This document shows positions 15,265-23,154 of a stretch of 34,906 nucleotides of DNA, in pieces. The notes under the pieces were generated by a model, which was not told where the DNA came from, did no database searches, and saw nothing but the letters and a program-made list of their open reading frames with translations. The stretch comes from Metarhizobium sp964253915 (lineage in GTDB: Bacteria > Pseudomonadota > Alphaproteobacteria > Rhizobiales > Rhizobiaceae): the NCBI RefSeq assembly GCF_964253915.1, contig NZ_CAXUSG020000025.1, positions 1 through 34,906 of the forward strand. The letters run 5' to 3'. The first letter of the stretch is position 1. Each line of letters starts with the position of its first letter. The position numbers and the translations under genes are program-made.

Positions 15265-15815
15265 TGGCGCCACTCTCCCGAACCAGCGGGGCGGGGGAAA
15301 GCGTCAAGGTGTGGGACCCGCTCGTGCGGGTCTTTCACTGGTCGCTGGTCTGCCTCTTCGTTTTTTCCTTCGTCACCGGTGACGAATGGAAGAAGGCCCA
15401 TATCCTTTCCGGCTATGCCATCGCCGGGCTGATCGCCCTGCGCCTGATCTGGGGGCTGCTCGGGCCGCATCACGCCCGCTTCGCCAACTTCCTCTATGCT
15501 CCTACGACGATTCTCGCGTTCCTCCGCGACAGCCTCGCCTTCCGCGCCAAGCGGTATCTCGGCCACAATCCGGCGGGGGGTGCCATGGTCGTCCTGCTGC
15601 TTGCTGCGGTGTCGGGCATCGTGACCACCGGCTACATGATGACCACGGATGCCTATTGGGGTGTCGGATGGGTGGAGGATACGCATAAGCTCCTGGTCTA
15701 TTCGACCATCGGGCTGATTGCCCTGCACATCGCCGGCGTCGTCCTCGCCAGCGTCGAGCACCGGGAAAACCTCGTGCGCGCCATGGTGACGGGAAGAAAG
15801 CGCCGCGAAGGTTGA
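15261..15815 (+). CDS. Cytochrome b561-type membrane protein
   Basis: A 184-residue inner-membrane di-haem cytochrome of the bacterial b561 / Ni-hydrogenase b-subunit group. Candidate haem ligands are in VRVFHWSLV, KKAHILSGYA, EDTHKLLVY and IALHIAGVV. Hydrophobic helices are at about residues 20-40, 48-68, 105-126 and 145-170. It would pass electrons across the membrane to or from a periplasmic partner. ATG 15261 overlaps the PepSY stop; ATG 15264, seven bases after AAGGAG, is an equally good start. The preceding PepSY-like protein is probably its partner, and expression likely depends on the divergent two-component system. Confidence 0.88.
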   Translation: MMAPLSRTSGAGESVKVWDPLVRVFHWSLVCLFVFSFVTGDEWKKAHILSGYAIAGLIALRLIWGLLGPHHARFANFLYAPTTILAFLRDSLAFRAKRYLGHNPAGGAMVVLLLAAVSGIVTTGYMMTTDAYWGVGWVEDTHKLLVYSTIGLIALHIAGVVLASVEHRENLVRAMVTGRKRREG

Positions 15816-15838
15816 TGTGCGGCTGTCTATATGGCATT

Positions 15839-15859
15839 TATTTAGAATAATTCTAAATA
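15839..15859. promoter_or_regulatory. Irr (ICE)-type iron-responsive operator
   Basis: A 21-bp perfect palindrome with one central base. Its core TTTAGAAT-A-ATTCTAAA agrees with the iron control element bound by Irr in rhizobia (TTAGAA-NNN-TTCTAA type). It ends 54 bp before the VIT-family start codon and lies after the cytochrome stop, so it should regulate the transporter. Confidence 0.75.
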
Positions 15860-15913
15860 CATCGCCTAACGTCATCATGCAACCACAGTCGATCTGCTGA
15901 AATCGGAGATGCC

Positions 15914-16609
15914 ATGCGCGCCGTTCACAAGGAAAGCCACCTCATCGAACGTATCGGCTGGCTCCGCGCGGCGGTGCTGGGCGCCAATGACGGGCTGATC
16001 TCGACGTCGAGCCTCATCGTCGGTGTCGCGGCGGCGACCGCGGCATCGCAGGAAATCCTCGTCGCCGGTGTCGCCGGTCTGGTAGCAGGTGCGATGTCGA
16101 TGGCGGCGGGAGAATATGTCTCCGTCAGCTCGCAGGCCGATACGGAACAGGCCGACATGGCGCGCGAGCGCCACGAGCTGGCCACCCAGCCGGAGGCGGA
16201 GCTGGCCGAGCTTGCCGCGATCTACGAGCAGCGCGGCGTCTCGCCGGATCTTGCCCGCCAGGTCGCCGAACAAATGATGGCGAAGGACGCCTTCGAAGCC
16301 CATGCACGGGACGAACTCGGCCTGTCGAGCCACGTAATGGCGCGGCCTGTCCAAGCGGCGCTGACGTCGGCGGCGACATTCGCGACGGGCGCGGCCCTGC
16401 CGCTGGCGGTCGCCCTGCTCGCGCCGGCGGGAACCGCCGTCTGGGCCGTATCCATTGCCTGCCTCATCGGGCTCGCCGTCCTCGGCGCGATCGGCGCGCG
16501 TGCCGGCGGCGCCGGCATCTGGAAGCCAACCGTCCGGGTCGTCTTCTGGGGCGCGGTCGCCATGGCGTCGACCGCGGCCATCGGCGCGCTTGTCGGCCGG
16601 GCGGTCTGA
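15914..16609 (+). CDS. VIT1/CCC1-family iron/manganese transporter
   Basis: A 231-residue membrane protein of the VIT1/CCC1 family, which moves Fe(II) or Mn(II) out of the cytoplasm. Signature segments are LGANDGLISTSSLIVGVAAA in helix 1 and AGAMSMAAGEYVSVSSQ in helix 2. A cytoplasmic metal-binding helical insert rich in Glu (ADTEQADMARERHELATQPE onward) follows, and then three hydrophobic helices. GGAG precedes the ATG. Unlike MbfA, it has no N-terminal ferritin-like domain. The Irr-type palindrome upstream suggests control by iron or haem status, consistent with iron export. It is monocistronic, with a hairpin at its end. Confidence 0.93.
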   Translation: MRAVHKESHLIERIGWLRAAVLGANDGLISTSSLIVGVAAATAASQEILVAGVAGLVAGAMSMAAGEYVSVSSQADTEQADMARERHELATQPEAELAELAAIYEQRGVSPDLARQVAEQMMAKDAFEAHARDELGLSSHVMARPVQAALTSAATFATGAALPLAVALLAPAGTAVWAVSIACLIGLAVLGAIGARAGGAGIWKPTVRVVFWGAVAMASTAAIGALVGRAV

Positions 16610-16618
16610 TCATGAAGC

Positions 16619-16636
16619 GCCTGTCGTTCGACAGGC
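16619..16636 (+). terminator. Hairpin after the VIT gene
   Basis: GCCTGTC and GACAGGC pair around GTTC, 9 bases after the stop. No U-tract follows, so it is only a possible terminator. Confidence 0.45.
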
Positions 16637-17203
16637 TGGCGCCCACGTCGCCCTCACGCAGATGGAACGCCAAGTGGCGAAGGAATAGCCGAACACATTC
16701 GCTCGATGAAGGGCGAGGTGTTAGCCGAGACCAGCATAAGGGCGGTCGTCGAGAAGTCACGTGATCTCAAGGGCAAGGAATGTCATCGTCGTGGCCCGCC
16801 GATGACGGCGACCGCGCGTGAGCTCATGCCAACTACCGCGTAGCCTGCGAGCTCAGGGTGGCGTGTCCAAGATATGGCGCAGCTAACGATAATAGCCTTC
16901 CGATCAGAGCACCCATCAAAACTGAAGCAAAGAATAGGCCGCCGCGGAAACCGAAGCTGATCGAGATCGCGGATGTAGCCGCCTTCAGCACGAGCAATTC
17001 GAGAAGCGCAAGGTCAGGTACATCGGTTTCCAGGTTCAGGTGCAGGGCACGGTGGCCGTCAGGGAATGCCTTGTGTCATGTGTTTTGCCGACGGTCGAGC
17101 ATAGCCCGCGGGCCTCAATTCAAGTGCATGTCATCGACAGATTTAGACCTCCGCCGTTGCCTTTCAAAGCTCTTTTGGCCGCAGGTGAGGAAAGTGATGC
17201 AGG
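16637..17203. other. Gene-free stretch with a decayed channel fragment
   Basis: There is no intact gene between the VIT gene and the TauE gene. The only recognisable content is a ClC channel fragment on the - strand (16833-17075), listed separately. The rest shows short frames with no motif, as expected of degraded DNA. Confidence 0.55.
16833..17075 (-). pseudogene. Remnant of a ClC-family chloride channel
   Basis: An 80-codon open stretch, bounded by stops on both sides and with no plausible start, reads as part of a ClC chloride channel or H+/Cl- antiporter. The key piece is LLVLKAATSAISISFGFRGG followed by LFFASVLMGALIGRLL, which matches the ClC segment in which a Lys-rich helix leads to GSGFRGG and then FFP/A with a glycine-rich end. 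The Gly-Ser-Gly motif is altered to Ser-Phe-Gly. A complete ClC protein has over 400 residues, so this is a small relic of a deleted gene. Confidence 0.7.
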
Positions 17204-17992
17204 TCAGATGGCCAACTGCTCGTGGGCTTTTAAGAGAATGTATCCTGCCACGACGAAGATGAGCAGCGCAAAGACAGTGTTGAGTGCGCCCTTTCTGGCT
17301 GCGAGTTTGCGCGCGGCAAGGGCGCCCAGCAAGCCGCCGACAATGCCGCCACCGATAAAGACAATGGCGAGTCCCCAGTCAACCAGGCCGGAATAGGCAT
17401 AGTTAAGGGACGTCGTCAGGCCGAAGGCGGTGACGGCGAGGAGCGAGGAGCCGACGGCGAAGAGGATGGGCATGCCGGTCGCGGCGATAAGGCCAGGCAC
17501 GATGAGAAAGCCGCCGCCGATACCGAAGAAGCCGGAAAAGGCTCCGGTCAGTCCGCCGATGGCGATCACCTTCGGGGCGTTCTCGCGGGAGCACTGCGCA
17601 TTGGGGTCACCCTCCGCGCCGCGCCTTTTGAACATAAGCGCACCGACGACGAGCATGAGCAAGGCGAACAGGATCAGCAGGTGCTGCCCATCGATCATCT
17701 TGCCGATGGAGGAGCCGACAAACGCGCCGGCGATTCCAGCGAGGCTGTAGAGACTCGCGCAGCGCCATTTGACATTGCCGAAGCGGGCATGCCCGAGAAG
17801 GTTGGCAAACGCGTTGACCGCGACTGCGAAGGCGCTGGTGCCGATGGCGAGATGCGGGTTGGGAACGCCGACCATATAGACCATAAGGGGCACGGCGAGA
17901 ATGGAGCCACCCCCGCCGAACAGGCCGAGGGTAAAGCCGACAAGTCCGCCAGACAGCGCGCCGAGGCCGTATTGAATGGGTTCCAGAAGCAT
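17204..17992 (-). CDS. TauE/SafE-family sulfite exporter
   Basis: A 262-residue inner-membrane protein with eight or so hydrophobic helices in two repeats. The first repeat has GLFGGGGSILAVPLMVYMVG and the second has FFGIGGGFLIVPGLIAATGM, the paired glycine-rich motifs of the TauE/SafE/DUF81 family. These export sulfite or sulfoacetate-type anions. Here it is the last gene of the leftward persulfide operon, and it would remove the sulfite produced by the persulfide dioxygenase. The same gene order occurs in bigR operons of Xylella and Agrobacterium, as I recall them. Confidence 0.92.
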   Translation of the reverse strand: MLLEPIQYGLGALSGGLVGFTLGLFGGGGSILAVPLMVYMVGVPNPHLAIGTSAFAVAVNAFANLLGHARFGNVKWRCASLYSLAGIAGAFVGSSIGKMIDGQHLLILFALLMLVVGALMFKRRGAEGDPNAQCSRENAPKVIAIGGLTGAFSGFFGIGGGFLIVPGLIAATGMPILFAVGSSLLAVTAFGLTTSLNYAYSGLVDWGLAIVFIGGGIVGGLLGALAARKLAARKGALNTVFALLIFVVAGYILLKAHEQLAI

Positions 17993-18073
17993 GGCGCACC
18001 TTTCGCCGCGCGTTCAGGCGGCCTTGGTTCGGTGTGGTCGAAAAGCGTGCAAAGCGATGACACTGTTTGCGGA

Positions 18074-18508
18074 TTATCGGATCACCGCTGCGGGGCGGCC
18101 GAGCGTCAGGCGATAGAGGATCATGCCGGCAAACATGGCTGCGACGAATAGGGCAGCCTCCCAGCGGCCCGTCGTCAGGGCCGCAATGGCAGGGCCGGGG
18201 CAAAGGCCGACCAGTCCCCAGCCAAGTCCGAACAGGACCGCGCCGCCGACCAGCGCCCGATCTACGCGGCCATGTTCTGGAACGTAGAATCGGTCGTCGA
18301 AGGCCGGCGCATTTCGCCGCTTCCGGATCAGGTAGGCGAAAGAGGAAGGGATCAGCGCGCCACCCATGACAAAAGCGAGCGAGGGGTCCCACTCGCCGGT
18401 GATATCAAGGAAGGCGAGGACGCGGGCAGGATTGATCATGTCCGACACGACGAGCCCCGCGCCGAAGAGGAGGCCGCACAGGATCGCAGCAAGGGTTCTG
18501 GCGAACAT
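18074..18508 (-). CDS. YeeE/YedE-type (DUF6691) sulfur transporter half, second copy
   Basis: A 144-residue membrane protein with about four helices. It opens with LAAILCGLLFGAGLVVSDMI and NPARVLAFLD and later has GWGLVGLCPGPAIAALTTG, the motif of the second YeeE/YedE half. The cysteine in GLCPGPA is the likely substrate-relay residue in the thiosulfate/sulfide-transport family. Start and previous stop overlap by one base (TGATG), so both halves are made together. It should pair with the upstream 143-residue half to form one transporter for a reduced sulfur compound. Confidence 0.9.
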   Translation of the reverse strand: MFARTLAAILCGLLFGAGLVVSDMINPARVLAFLDITGEWDPSLAFVMGGALIPSSFAYLIRKRRNAPAFDDRFYVPEHGRVDRALVGGAVLFGLGWGLVGLCPGPAIAALTTGRWEAALFVAAMFAGMILYRLTLGRPAAVIR

Positions 18509-18939
18509 CAGACGATGCCTCCCAAGACATGGCGGACGGCGATAACCGTGAGGGCGGCGACGATCATGAAGGCCGATGTGGCGACCAGCGAGCGTTTCGA
18601 CAGGCGTGCAAGGCCGCAGACGCCGTGACCGCTCGTGCAGCCGGAGCCGAGGCGCGTGCCGAAGCCGACGAGAAGACCGGCGGCAACGAGCAGCGGCGTC
18701 GGCGCGGTGAGGGTGATCTCGGCTTGCCGGAGGAAGGTCGAGGCAAGTGCCGCGCCAGCCAGAATGCCGCCGAGGAAGCCAAGGCCCAGTGTGCTGATGC
18801 CGGTGCCCGTGAGGCCGGCGGCCGATGCCGCAAGGCCCGAAATCCCGGCGATGCGGCCGGTCGTCAGCAGATAGAGGCCGGCCGAAAGGCCGATCAGCAG
18901 GCCGCCGGAAAGCGGCCAGAGGATGTTGAGGTCGGTCAT
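18508..18939 (-). CDS. YeeE/YedE-type sulfur transporter half, first copy
   Basis: A 143-residue membrane protein of the YeeE/YedE family. The hallmark is FGTRLGSGCTSGHGVCGLAR, with cysteines in SGCTSGHGVCG that in this family pass sulfur through the membrane. About four helices are visible. It begins five bases after the persulfide dioxygenase stop, so it is in the same operon and probably translated with it. It would import or export thiosulfate, sulfide or persulfide to match the dioxygenase. Split YeeE pairs like this one are common in bigR-type clusters. Confidence 0.92.
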   Translation of the reverse strand: MTDLNILWPLSGGLLIGLSAGLYLLTTGRIAGISGLAASAAGLTGTGISTLGLGFLGGILAGAALASTFLRQAEITLTAPTPLLVAAGLLVGFGTRLGSGCTSGHGVCGLARLSKRSLVATSAFMIVAALTVIAVRHVLGGIV

Positions 18940-18943
18940 GGGG

Positions 18944-19882
18944 TCACAGGACGTTGAGAGGGATCTTGAGATACTGCACGCCGTTGTCTTCGGTGGGCGG
19001 AAGCTGGCCGCCGCGCATATTGACCTGCACGGACGGCAGGATCAGCTTCGGCATGGCGAGCGTCGCGTCGCGCGCGGTACGCATCGTGTAGAAGTCGTCC
19101 TCGCTCACGCCCTCGCGGACATGGACATTGCCGGTCCGTTCTGCGCCGACTGTGGTCTCCCAGGCGTAGTGATCGCGGCCGGGCGCCTTGTAGTCGTGGC
19201 ACAGGAACATGCGTGCTTCATCTGGAAGCTTCATCAGGCGCCGGATCGAACGGTAGAGCTGGCGTGCGTCGCCGCCGGGGAAATCGCAGCGCGCTGTACC
19301 GTAGTCCGGCATGAACAGCGTGTCGCCGACGAAGACGGCATCGCCGATTACATAGGCCAGACAGGCGGGGGTGTGGCCAGGGACGTGCAGCACCGCTGCC
19401 TCTAGACTGCCGATCGAAAAGCGGTCGCCGTCGTTGAAAAGCTGGTCGAATTGGCTGCCGTCCCGCTGGAATTCGGTGCCGGCGTTGAAGATCTTTCCGA
19501 AGACCTGCTGCACGCGGACGATTTCGCGCCCGATGGCAAGTTGGCCGCCGAGCTCGGTCTGCAGCAGCGGCGCAGCGGAAAGGTGATCTGCATGGGCGTG
19601 GGTCTCGAGCAGCCAGTGCACTTCGAGACTTTCGGATTTTATGTAATCGATGAGCGCCTGGGCGGAAGCGCTCGTGGTACGGCCCGAGGCCGGATCGTAG
19701 TCGAGCACGCTGTCGATGATGGCGCAAGCATTGGACTGCGGATCGCGCACGACATGGCTGATCGTGTAGGTCTGCTCATCGAAGAACGATTTTATGACAG
19801 GGCGTTTTGTCGGATTCGCGAGGCCCGCTGCGACGATGGTGCGGGCGTGATCGAGGGGGAGATCTGAAACGGTGCTTGGCAT
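18944..19882 (-). CDS. blh: Persulfide dioxygenase-like metallo-beta-lactamase protein (Blh/ETHE1 group)
   Basis: A 312-residue non-haem iron enzyme of the ETHE1/Blh group, which oxidises glutathione persulfide to sulfite. Metal-binding residues are in THAHADH (His95, His97, Asp99, His100), VPGHTP (His170), VGDTLF (Asp187) and CHDY (His229). The sequence TARCDFPGGDARQLYRSI is the family's usual loop. I chose the ATG at 19882 (MPSTVSDLPL). A 50-residue upstream extension in frame would run into the divergent promoter and is rejected. It has no rhodanese domain. It is first in the leftward operon, followed by the two YeeE halves and TauE, and is probably repressed by the BigR-type regulator encoded divergently. 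Confidence 0.92.
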   Translation of the reverse strand: MPSTVSDLPLDHARTIVAAGLANPTKRPVIKSFFDEQTYTISHVVRDPQSNACAIIDSVLDYDPASGRTTSASAQALIDYIKSESLEVHWLLETHAHADHLSAAPLLQTELGGQLAIGREIVRVQQVFGKIFNAGTEFQRDGSQFDQLFNDGDRFSIGSLEAAVLHVPGHTPACLAYVIGDAVFVGDTLFMPDYGTARCDFPGGDARQLYRSIRRLMKLPDEARMFLCHDYKAPGRDHYAWETTVGAERTGNVHVREGVSEDDFYTMRTARDATLAMPKLILPSVQVNMRGGQLPPTEDNGVQYLKIPLNVL

Positions 19883-19899
19883 GGCTCGGGTTCTCCGTG

Positions 19900-19960
19900 G
19901 AGAGTGATTAATAGATATATATTTACTGTAATTATGCAAGTATGTATTTTGTGGAAATCG
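19900..19960. promoter_or_regulatory. AT-rich divergent promoter, probable BigR operator region
   Basis: The 129-bp gap between the divergent starts contains a strongly AT-rich core at about 19908-19955 with a TTACTGTAA palindrome at 19923-19931. BigR boxes are known to be AT-rich and to overlap promoters, so this is the likely site. The exact operator is not resolved by eye. Confidence 0.45.
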
Positions 19961-20011
19961 AAACCGGCAGCCGTTATCACGGACGCCCGGCCTGCACTCA
20001 GGAATGCGATC

Positions 20012-20650
20012 ATGACGGAAACCAGCACCCACTCAGCCCGCCCGCCGCGTATCGACGAGGCTGCGCCCGGATTCGCCGCGCGGTCCACGGCAGGTCCCAT
20101 CACCCTGTCGGCCTTCCGCGGGCGCTGGCTGGTGTTCTTCTCGCACCCAGCGGACTTTACGCCGGTCTGCACCAGCGAATTCATTGCACTCGCGCGCGCG
20201 ACGCCGGAGTTCGAGAAGCTCGACTGCGCTCTGCTCGGGCTTTCCGTGGATAGCCTCTATTCCCACATCGCCTGGCTACGAGACATCGAGACGCGCTTCG
20301 GCGTGAAGGTCACCTTCCCGCTCGTGGAGGACAGCGCGATGGTGATCGCGCAGGCCTACGGCATGATCGACGGGACCGCGCAAAGCAGCGCGACCGTCAG
20401 GGCAACCTATGTCATCGACCCGGACGGCATCGTGCGCGCGATCGTCTGGTATCCGATGAATGTCGGGCGCTCGGTCGATGAGCTTCTGCGCCTCGTTGCG
20501 GCCCTTCAAACGGCAGAGCGCGAGGACGCCTCGACGCCCGAAGGGTGGCGACCAGGCGAGGCTCTTCTTGAGCAGGTACCCCTTGCCAACGAGGACGATG
20601 GCGCTCTGCGTGAGGGAGAAGCCTGGTATTATCGGGAGAAGCGGGCATGA
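20012..20650 (+). CDS. 1-Cys (Prx6-type) peroxiredoxin
   Basis: A 212-residue thiol peroxidase. ATG 20012 (MTETSTHSARPP) follows AGGAATG; the longer open frame upstream crosses the promoter and is rejected. The active site is HPADFTPVCTSEF with peroxidatic Cys53 and Thr50, and the catalytic Arg is in ATVRATYVIDPDG. WYPMNVGRSVDELLRL in the C-terminal half is typical of the Prx6 branch. There is no resolving cysteine in the usual AhpC position. It overlaps the BigR-type regulator gene by 4 bp (ATGA). In a persulfide cluster it probably reduces peroxides or persulfides formed during sulfide stress. The link to sulfur is inferred from context. Confidence 0.93.
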   Translation: MTETSTHSARPPRIDEAAPGFAARSTAGPITLSAFRGRWLVFFSHPADFTPVCTSEFIALARATPEFEKLDCALLGLSVDSLYSHIAWLRDIETRFGVKVTFPLVEDSAMVIAQAYGMIDGTAQSSATVRATYVIDPDGIVRAIVWYPMNVGRSVDELLRLVAALQTAEREDASTPEGWRPGEALLEQVPLANEDDGALREGEAWYYREKRA

Positions 20651-21063
20651 GTGGGGGAGCGAGCGTTTCGCTGGAAACGATGATCGCCAAGGCGCCGGAA
20701 GCGGCAGATTTCATGCGCCAGTTCAGCAACGCCAATCGTCTCATGCTGCTATGTCAGATCGCACGCGAGGAAAGCTCGGTCAGTGACATTCAAGAGGCGC
20801 TTGGCATCAAGCAGCCGGCGCTGTCACAGCAATTGGCGGAGCTTCGGCAGGCCGGCCTTGTCAAGACACGCCGAGAATCGCGTCAGATCTACTATTCCAT
20901 CGCCGATGGCCGTGCTGAGGCGGTTATGGGATTGCTGTTTGAGCTATTCTGCGGCAGTGGGGCTCCCTCATCCGCCGGGCTCGCGGAACAGCGAGACGGC
21001 GCGCCTGCCCCGGATGTGCGCGGAGATGCGGCTCATTTCGCCCGCATTGTTATTTCGGAATAG
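20647..21063 (+). CDS. bigR: BigR/SqrR-type persulfide-sensing ArsR repressor
   Basis: A 138-residue winged-helix regulator of the ArsR/SmtB family. The DNA-binding helix is in SVSDIQEALGIKQPALSQQL and the wing in TRRESRQIYYSIAD. It has two cysteines, Cys36 (LMLLCQIAR) and Cys102 (LFELFCGSG), exactly 66 residues apart. This is the same spacing as the two thiols that form a polysulfide bridge in SqrR and BigR, so the identity is well supported. It would release the divergent promoter when persulfides rise. It is encoded after the peroxiredoxin with a 4-bp overlap. A basic or low-complexity C-terminal tail (about 105-138) extends past the usual domain. Confidence 0.9.
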   Translation: MSGGASVSLETMIAKAPEAADFMRQFSNANRLMLLCQIAREESSVSDIQEALGIKQPALSQQLAELRQAGLVKTRRESRQIYYSIADGRAEAVMGLLFELFCGSGAPSSAGLAEQRDGAPAPDVRGDAAHFARIVISE

Positions 21064-21194
21064 CTTGTTGGGTTGTCGAGGTGTCTGTTTGACCCAGACC
21101 GGGTCGCATGGCGGCGGGTTGAGGCGTGGACCCAGGCGGCCTTCTTCATGTGATCGGGAGTGGTACGGCAACAGGCTGGTTCGGTCCATGCCTT

Positions 21195-22019
21195 TTAGCT
21201 CGACATGAATCGATTCCGGCCGCTTTCATCGAGAAGAAATCGAGTGATCCCGCCAAATACCCACTCTCTCAGGCGACTATGCCCATATGCGCCCGACACT
21301 ATGAGATCTGCCCCACTCTGGTCGACAAACTGCAGTAGACCGATCGTCTCATCCGCACTTTTGGAGATATGGGATCTGGCTCTCACGTTATGGCGGGCGA
21401 GGTACGAGACAACGTCTGCATTGCTCTTTCGCAGCGAAGCGTCGGGGTCGGAGCTGACCGAAACGACGATCACGTCCTGGGCCAAGGACAGCAAAGGAAT
21501 GGCATCGGCCACGGCACGCCGCGCCTCGCGTGTGTCCTTCCAGCAGACCACGATCTTGCCTGACGCTATCGGTTCTGCGGCGCGGCGCGCTACCAGCACA
21601 GGACGGCCGGCGCGCAATGTGACATCGGCCGGGTCAGCATTTCTATATGAATCCCCTGAATGCGCGCCTTCTACTGCAGTCATGAAAATCAGGTCGGCAG
21701 CGCGGGCAGCTTCAACAATTGCCTCGGTGGGCGCGCTCATCTCCGCACGCCATTCGAGTTCGACCCTACCGGCCGCCGCGGCACGAAACTCTTGATGGAC
21801 CTGCTCCATGCGATCTTCAAGGTCCTTGTAAATCCGCTGTATCGCGCTGGTTGCCGCATAGCTGGCCGCTTGCATGGCAAGGGGAGAAACAAGGGGCTGG
21901 GCAGCACACAGACCAATCAGCCGCGCACCCACCTGCGATGCCAGATTGACTGCAGCATTTGTGATCGGCTTGACTGGTCGATCGATGTCTAGGGTCACTA
22001 GGATGGTACGATAGTTCAC
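21195..22019 (-). CDS. Tandem universal stress protein (UspA family), copy 1
   Basis: A 274-residue cytoplasmic protein with two Usp domains. I chose the GTG at 22019 because GGAGG sits eight bases before it and the first residues NYRTILVTLDID are the usual Usp strand; the ATG at 22052 lacks a ribosome site. The second domain ends in the nucleotide-binding motif GAYGHSRLREWVFGGITR (G-2x-G-9x-G type). The first domain lacks it, as is common in tandem Usps. Its start is 62 bp from an FNR-type box, so it is likely induced at low oxygen together with the divergent Usp. Confidence 0.92.
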   Translation of the reverse strand: MNYRTILVTLDIDRPVKPITNAAVNLASQVGARLIGLCAAQPLVSPLAMQAASYAATSAIQRIYKDLEDRMEQVHQEFRAAAAGRVELEWRAEMSAPTEAIVEAARAADLIFMTAVEGAHSGDSYRNADPADVTLRAGRPVLVARRAAEPIASGKIVVCWKDTREARRAVADAIPLLSLAQDVIVVSVSSDPDASLRKSNADVVSYLARHNVRARSHISKSADETIGLLQFVDQSGADLIVSGAYGHSRLREWVFGGITRFLLDESGRNRFMSS

Positions 22020-22080
22020 GGCTCTCGCCTCCGCCGACAGTAGGAATATCATAAGACTAACGTCGAGCGCGCCCCGCGCG

Positions 22081-22094
22081 TTGACCCCGGTCAA
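22081..22094. promoter_or_regulatory. FNR/FixK-type box for Usp copy 1
   Basis: TTGACCCCGGTCAA is a perfect TTGAC-N4-GTCAA palindrome. Its centre is about 68 bp upstream of the GTG at 22019, the distance expected for a -41.5 activator site with a short leader. Confidence 0.65.
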
Positions 22095-22118
22095 GTGGGG
22101 CCGGCTCGGAATTCTCTT

Positions 22119-22132
22119 TTGACGCAGATCAT
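22119..22132. promoter_or_regulatory. FNR/FixK-type box for Usp copy 2
   Basis: TTGACGCAGATCAT matches TTGAT-N4-ATCAA with two mismatches and differs at one base from the site at 30680. Its centre is about 75 bp upstream of the ATG at 22201. Confidence 0.6.
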
Positions 22133-22200
22133 CGCAGCACGAAGGCGCCGGGAGCAATCTCTCCTTCATCGCAAGACCATTCTGGTGAAGGAGCTCAGAA

Positions 22201-23031
22201 ATGTCGTTCAGGACCATACTCTCGCTCATCGGCACGACACATACCGAGGCAGATATCGACAAGGCCGTAACGCTGACGGCAGAAATCGACGCACATCTCT
22301 CCGTCATGGCGCTGAGAACGGCGATAACGCCGTTCGGGGCCGACTACCCGGCTGCGGCCGCTTGGCTGAACGAGCGCCAAAGGGAAATCGACGAGGTAGT
22401 CGATGTTCGACGCATTGCTGATGAGCGCTGCAGGAAAGCTGGCGTATCGTTCGATGTCGACCATATCTACGACGATCGCTTCATTATCGAGAGCAACATC
22501 GGCACGCGGGCAATGTATGCGGACGTGGTCGTCGCCGGTGAAGGTGTCCGCTCAGACACCGAGCTTCGCAAGGCTGCGATCGGGGCGACGGCGTTCAATG
22601 CCGGTACGCCTCTGCTCTTGGTGCCGAAAACAGGCCGCGCCACCCTGAAGCCGAAAAACGTCCTTCTGGCGTGGAATTCGCGTCCCCAAGCAGCCAGCGC
22701 CGCAAAGGCGGCTATCGAGATGCTGAAAGGCGCCGATACTGTCCGCCTCGTCGTCATCGATCCGGATTCGTCTTACTTCGAGAATGGTGGAGAGCCGGGT
22801 GCTGACATGGCGGCCTTCCTGTCGCGTCACGGTGCAAAGGTCGTGGTTGAGCAGATCGCGAGCGGCCAAAGACCGACTGAGGACGTGATCCGCCAACATG
22901 CGCTCGAACTCGGCTGCGACATGATCGTCATGGGGGCCTATGGCCATTCACGTCTGCGCGAGCGCGTTTTCGGGGGTGTCACAGTTTCAATCCTGGAGAT
23001 ATGCAACGTGCCAGTCTTCATGGTGCGGTAA
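22201..23031 (+). CDS. Tandem universal stress protein (UspA family), copy 2
   Basis: A 276-residue protein with two Usp domains and divergent from copy 1. Opening strand: MSFRTILSLIGTTHTEADID. The C-terminal domain carries GAYGHSRLRERVFGGVTVSI, the ATP-type binding loop, which is nearly identical in its first part to copy 1. GGAGCTCAGAA precedes the ATG. Usps bind ATP or related nucleotides and help survival during energy or oxygen limitation; the FNR-type site upstream fits that. A 9-bp stem with a 17-base loop (23038-23046 with 23064-23072) follows the stop and is a weak terminator candidate. Confidence 0.92.
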   Translation: MSFRTILSLIGTTHTEADIDKAVTLTAEIDAHLSVMALRTAITPFGADYPAAAAWLNERQREIDEVVDVRRIADERCRKAGVSFDVDHIYDDRFIIESNIGTRAMYADVVVAGEGVRSDTELRKAAIGATAFNAGTPLLLVPKTGRATLKPKNVLLAWNSRPQAASAAKAAIEMLKGADTVRLVVIDPDSSYFENGGEPGADMAAFLSRHGAKVVVEQIASGQRPTEDVIRQHALELGCDMIVMGAYGHSRLRERVFGGVTVSILEICNVPVFMVR

Positions 23032-23037
23032 GAGACG

Positions 23038-23072
23038 GAGCGTCCCAATGCTTATATCGCAACGGGACGCTC
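23038..23072 (+). terminator. Inverted repeat after Usp copy 2
   Basis: GAGCGTCCC and GGGACGCTC are perfect 9-base arms, with a long 17-base loop and no T-run. Function uncertain. Confidence 0.35.
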
Positions 23073-23154
23073 ATCCTGATCTCCCTGGCGTTTCTCGTTC
23101 AGCCATCTGTCAGCATGCAGACCTATTCCCCGATGGAGTTCCAGCCAAGCCGAC

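Noticed and set aside
16637..16830. A possible coding remnant on the + strand (about 55 codons ending near 16845)
   Set aside because: Open but short, without ribosome site or family resemblance.
22020..22307. Upstream extension of Usp copy 1
   Set aside because: The extension crosses the FNR-type boxes and the divergent Usp start; GGAGG before the GTG at 22019 decides the start.
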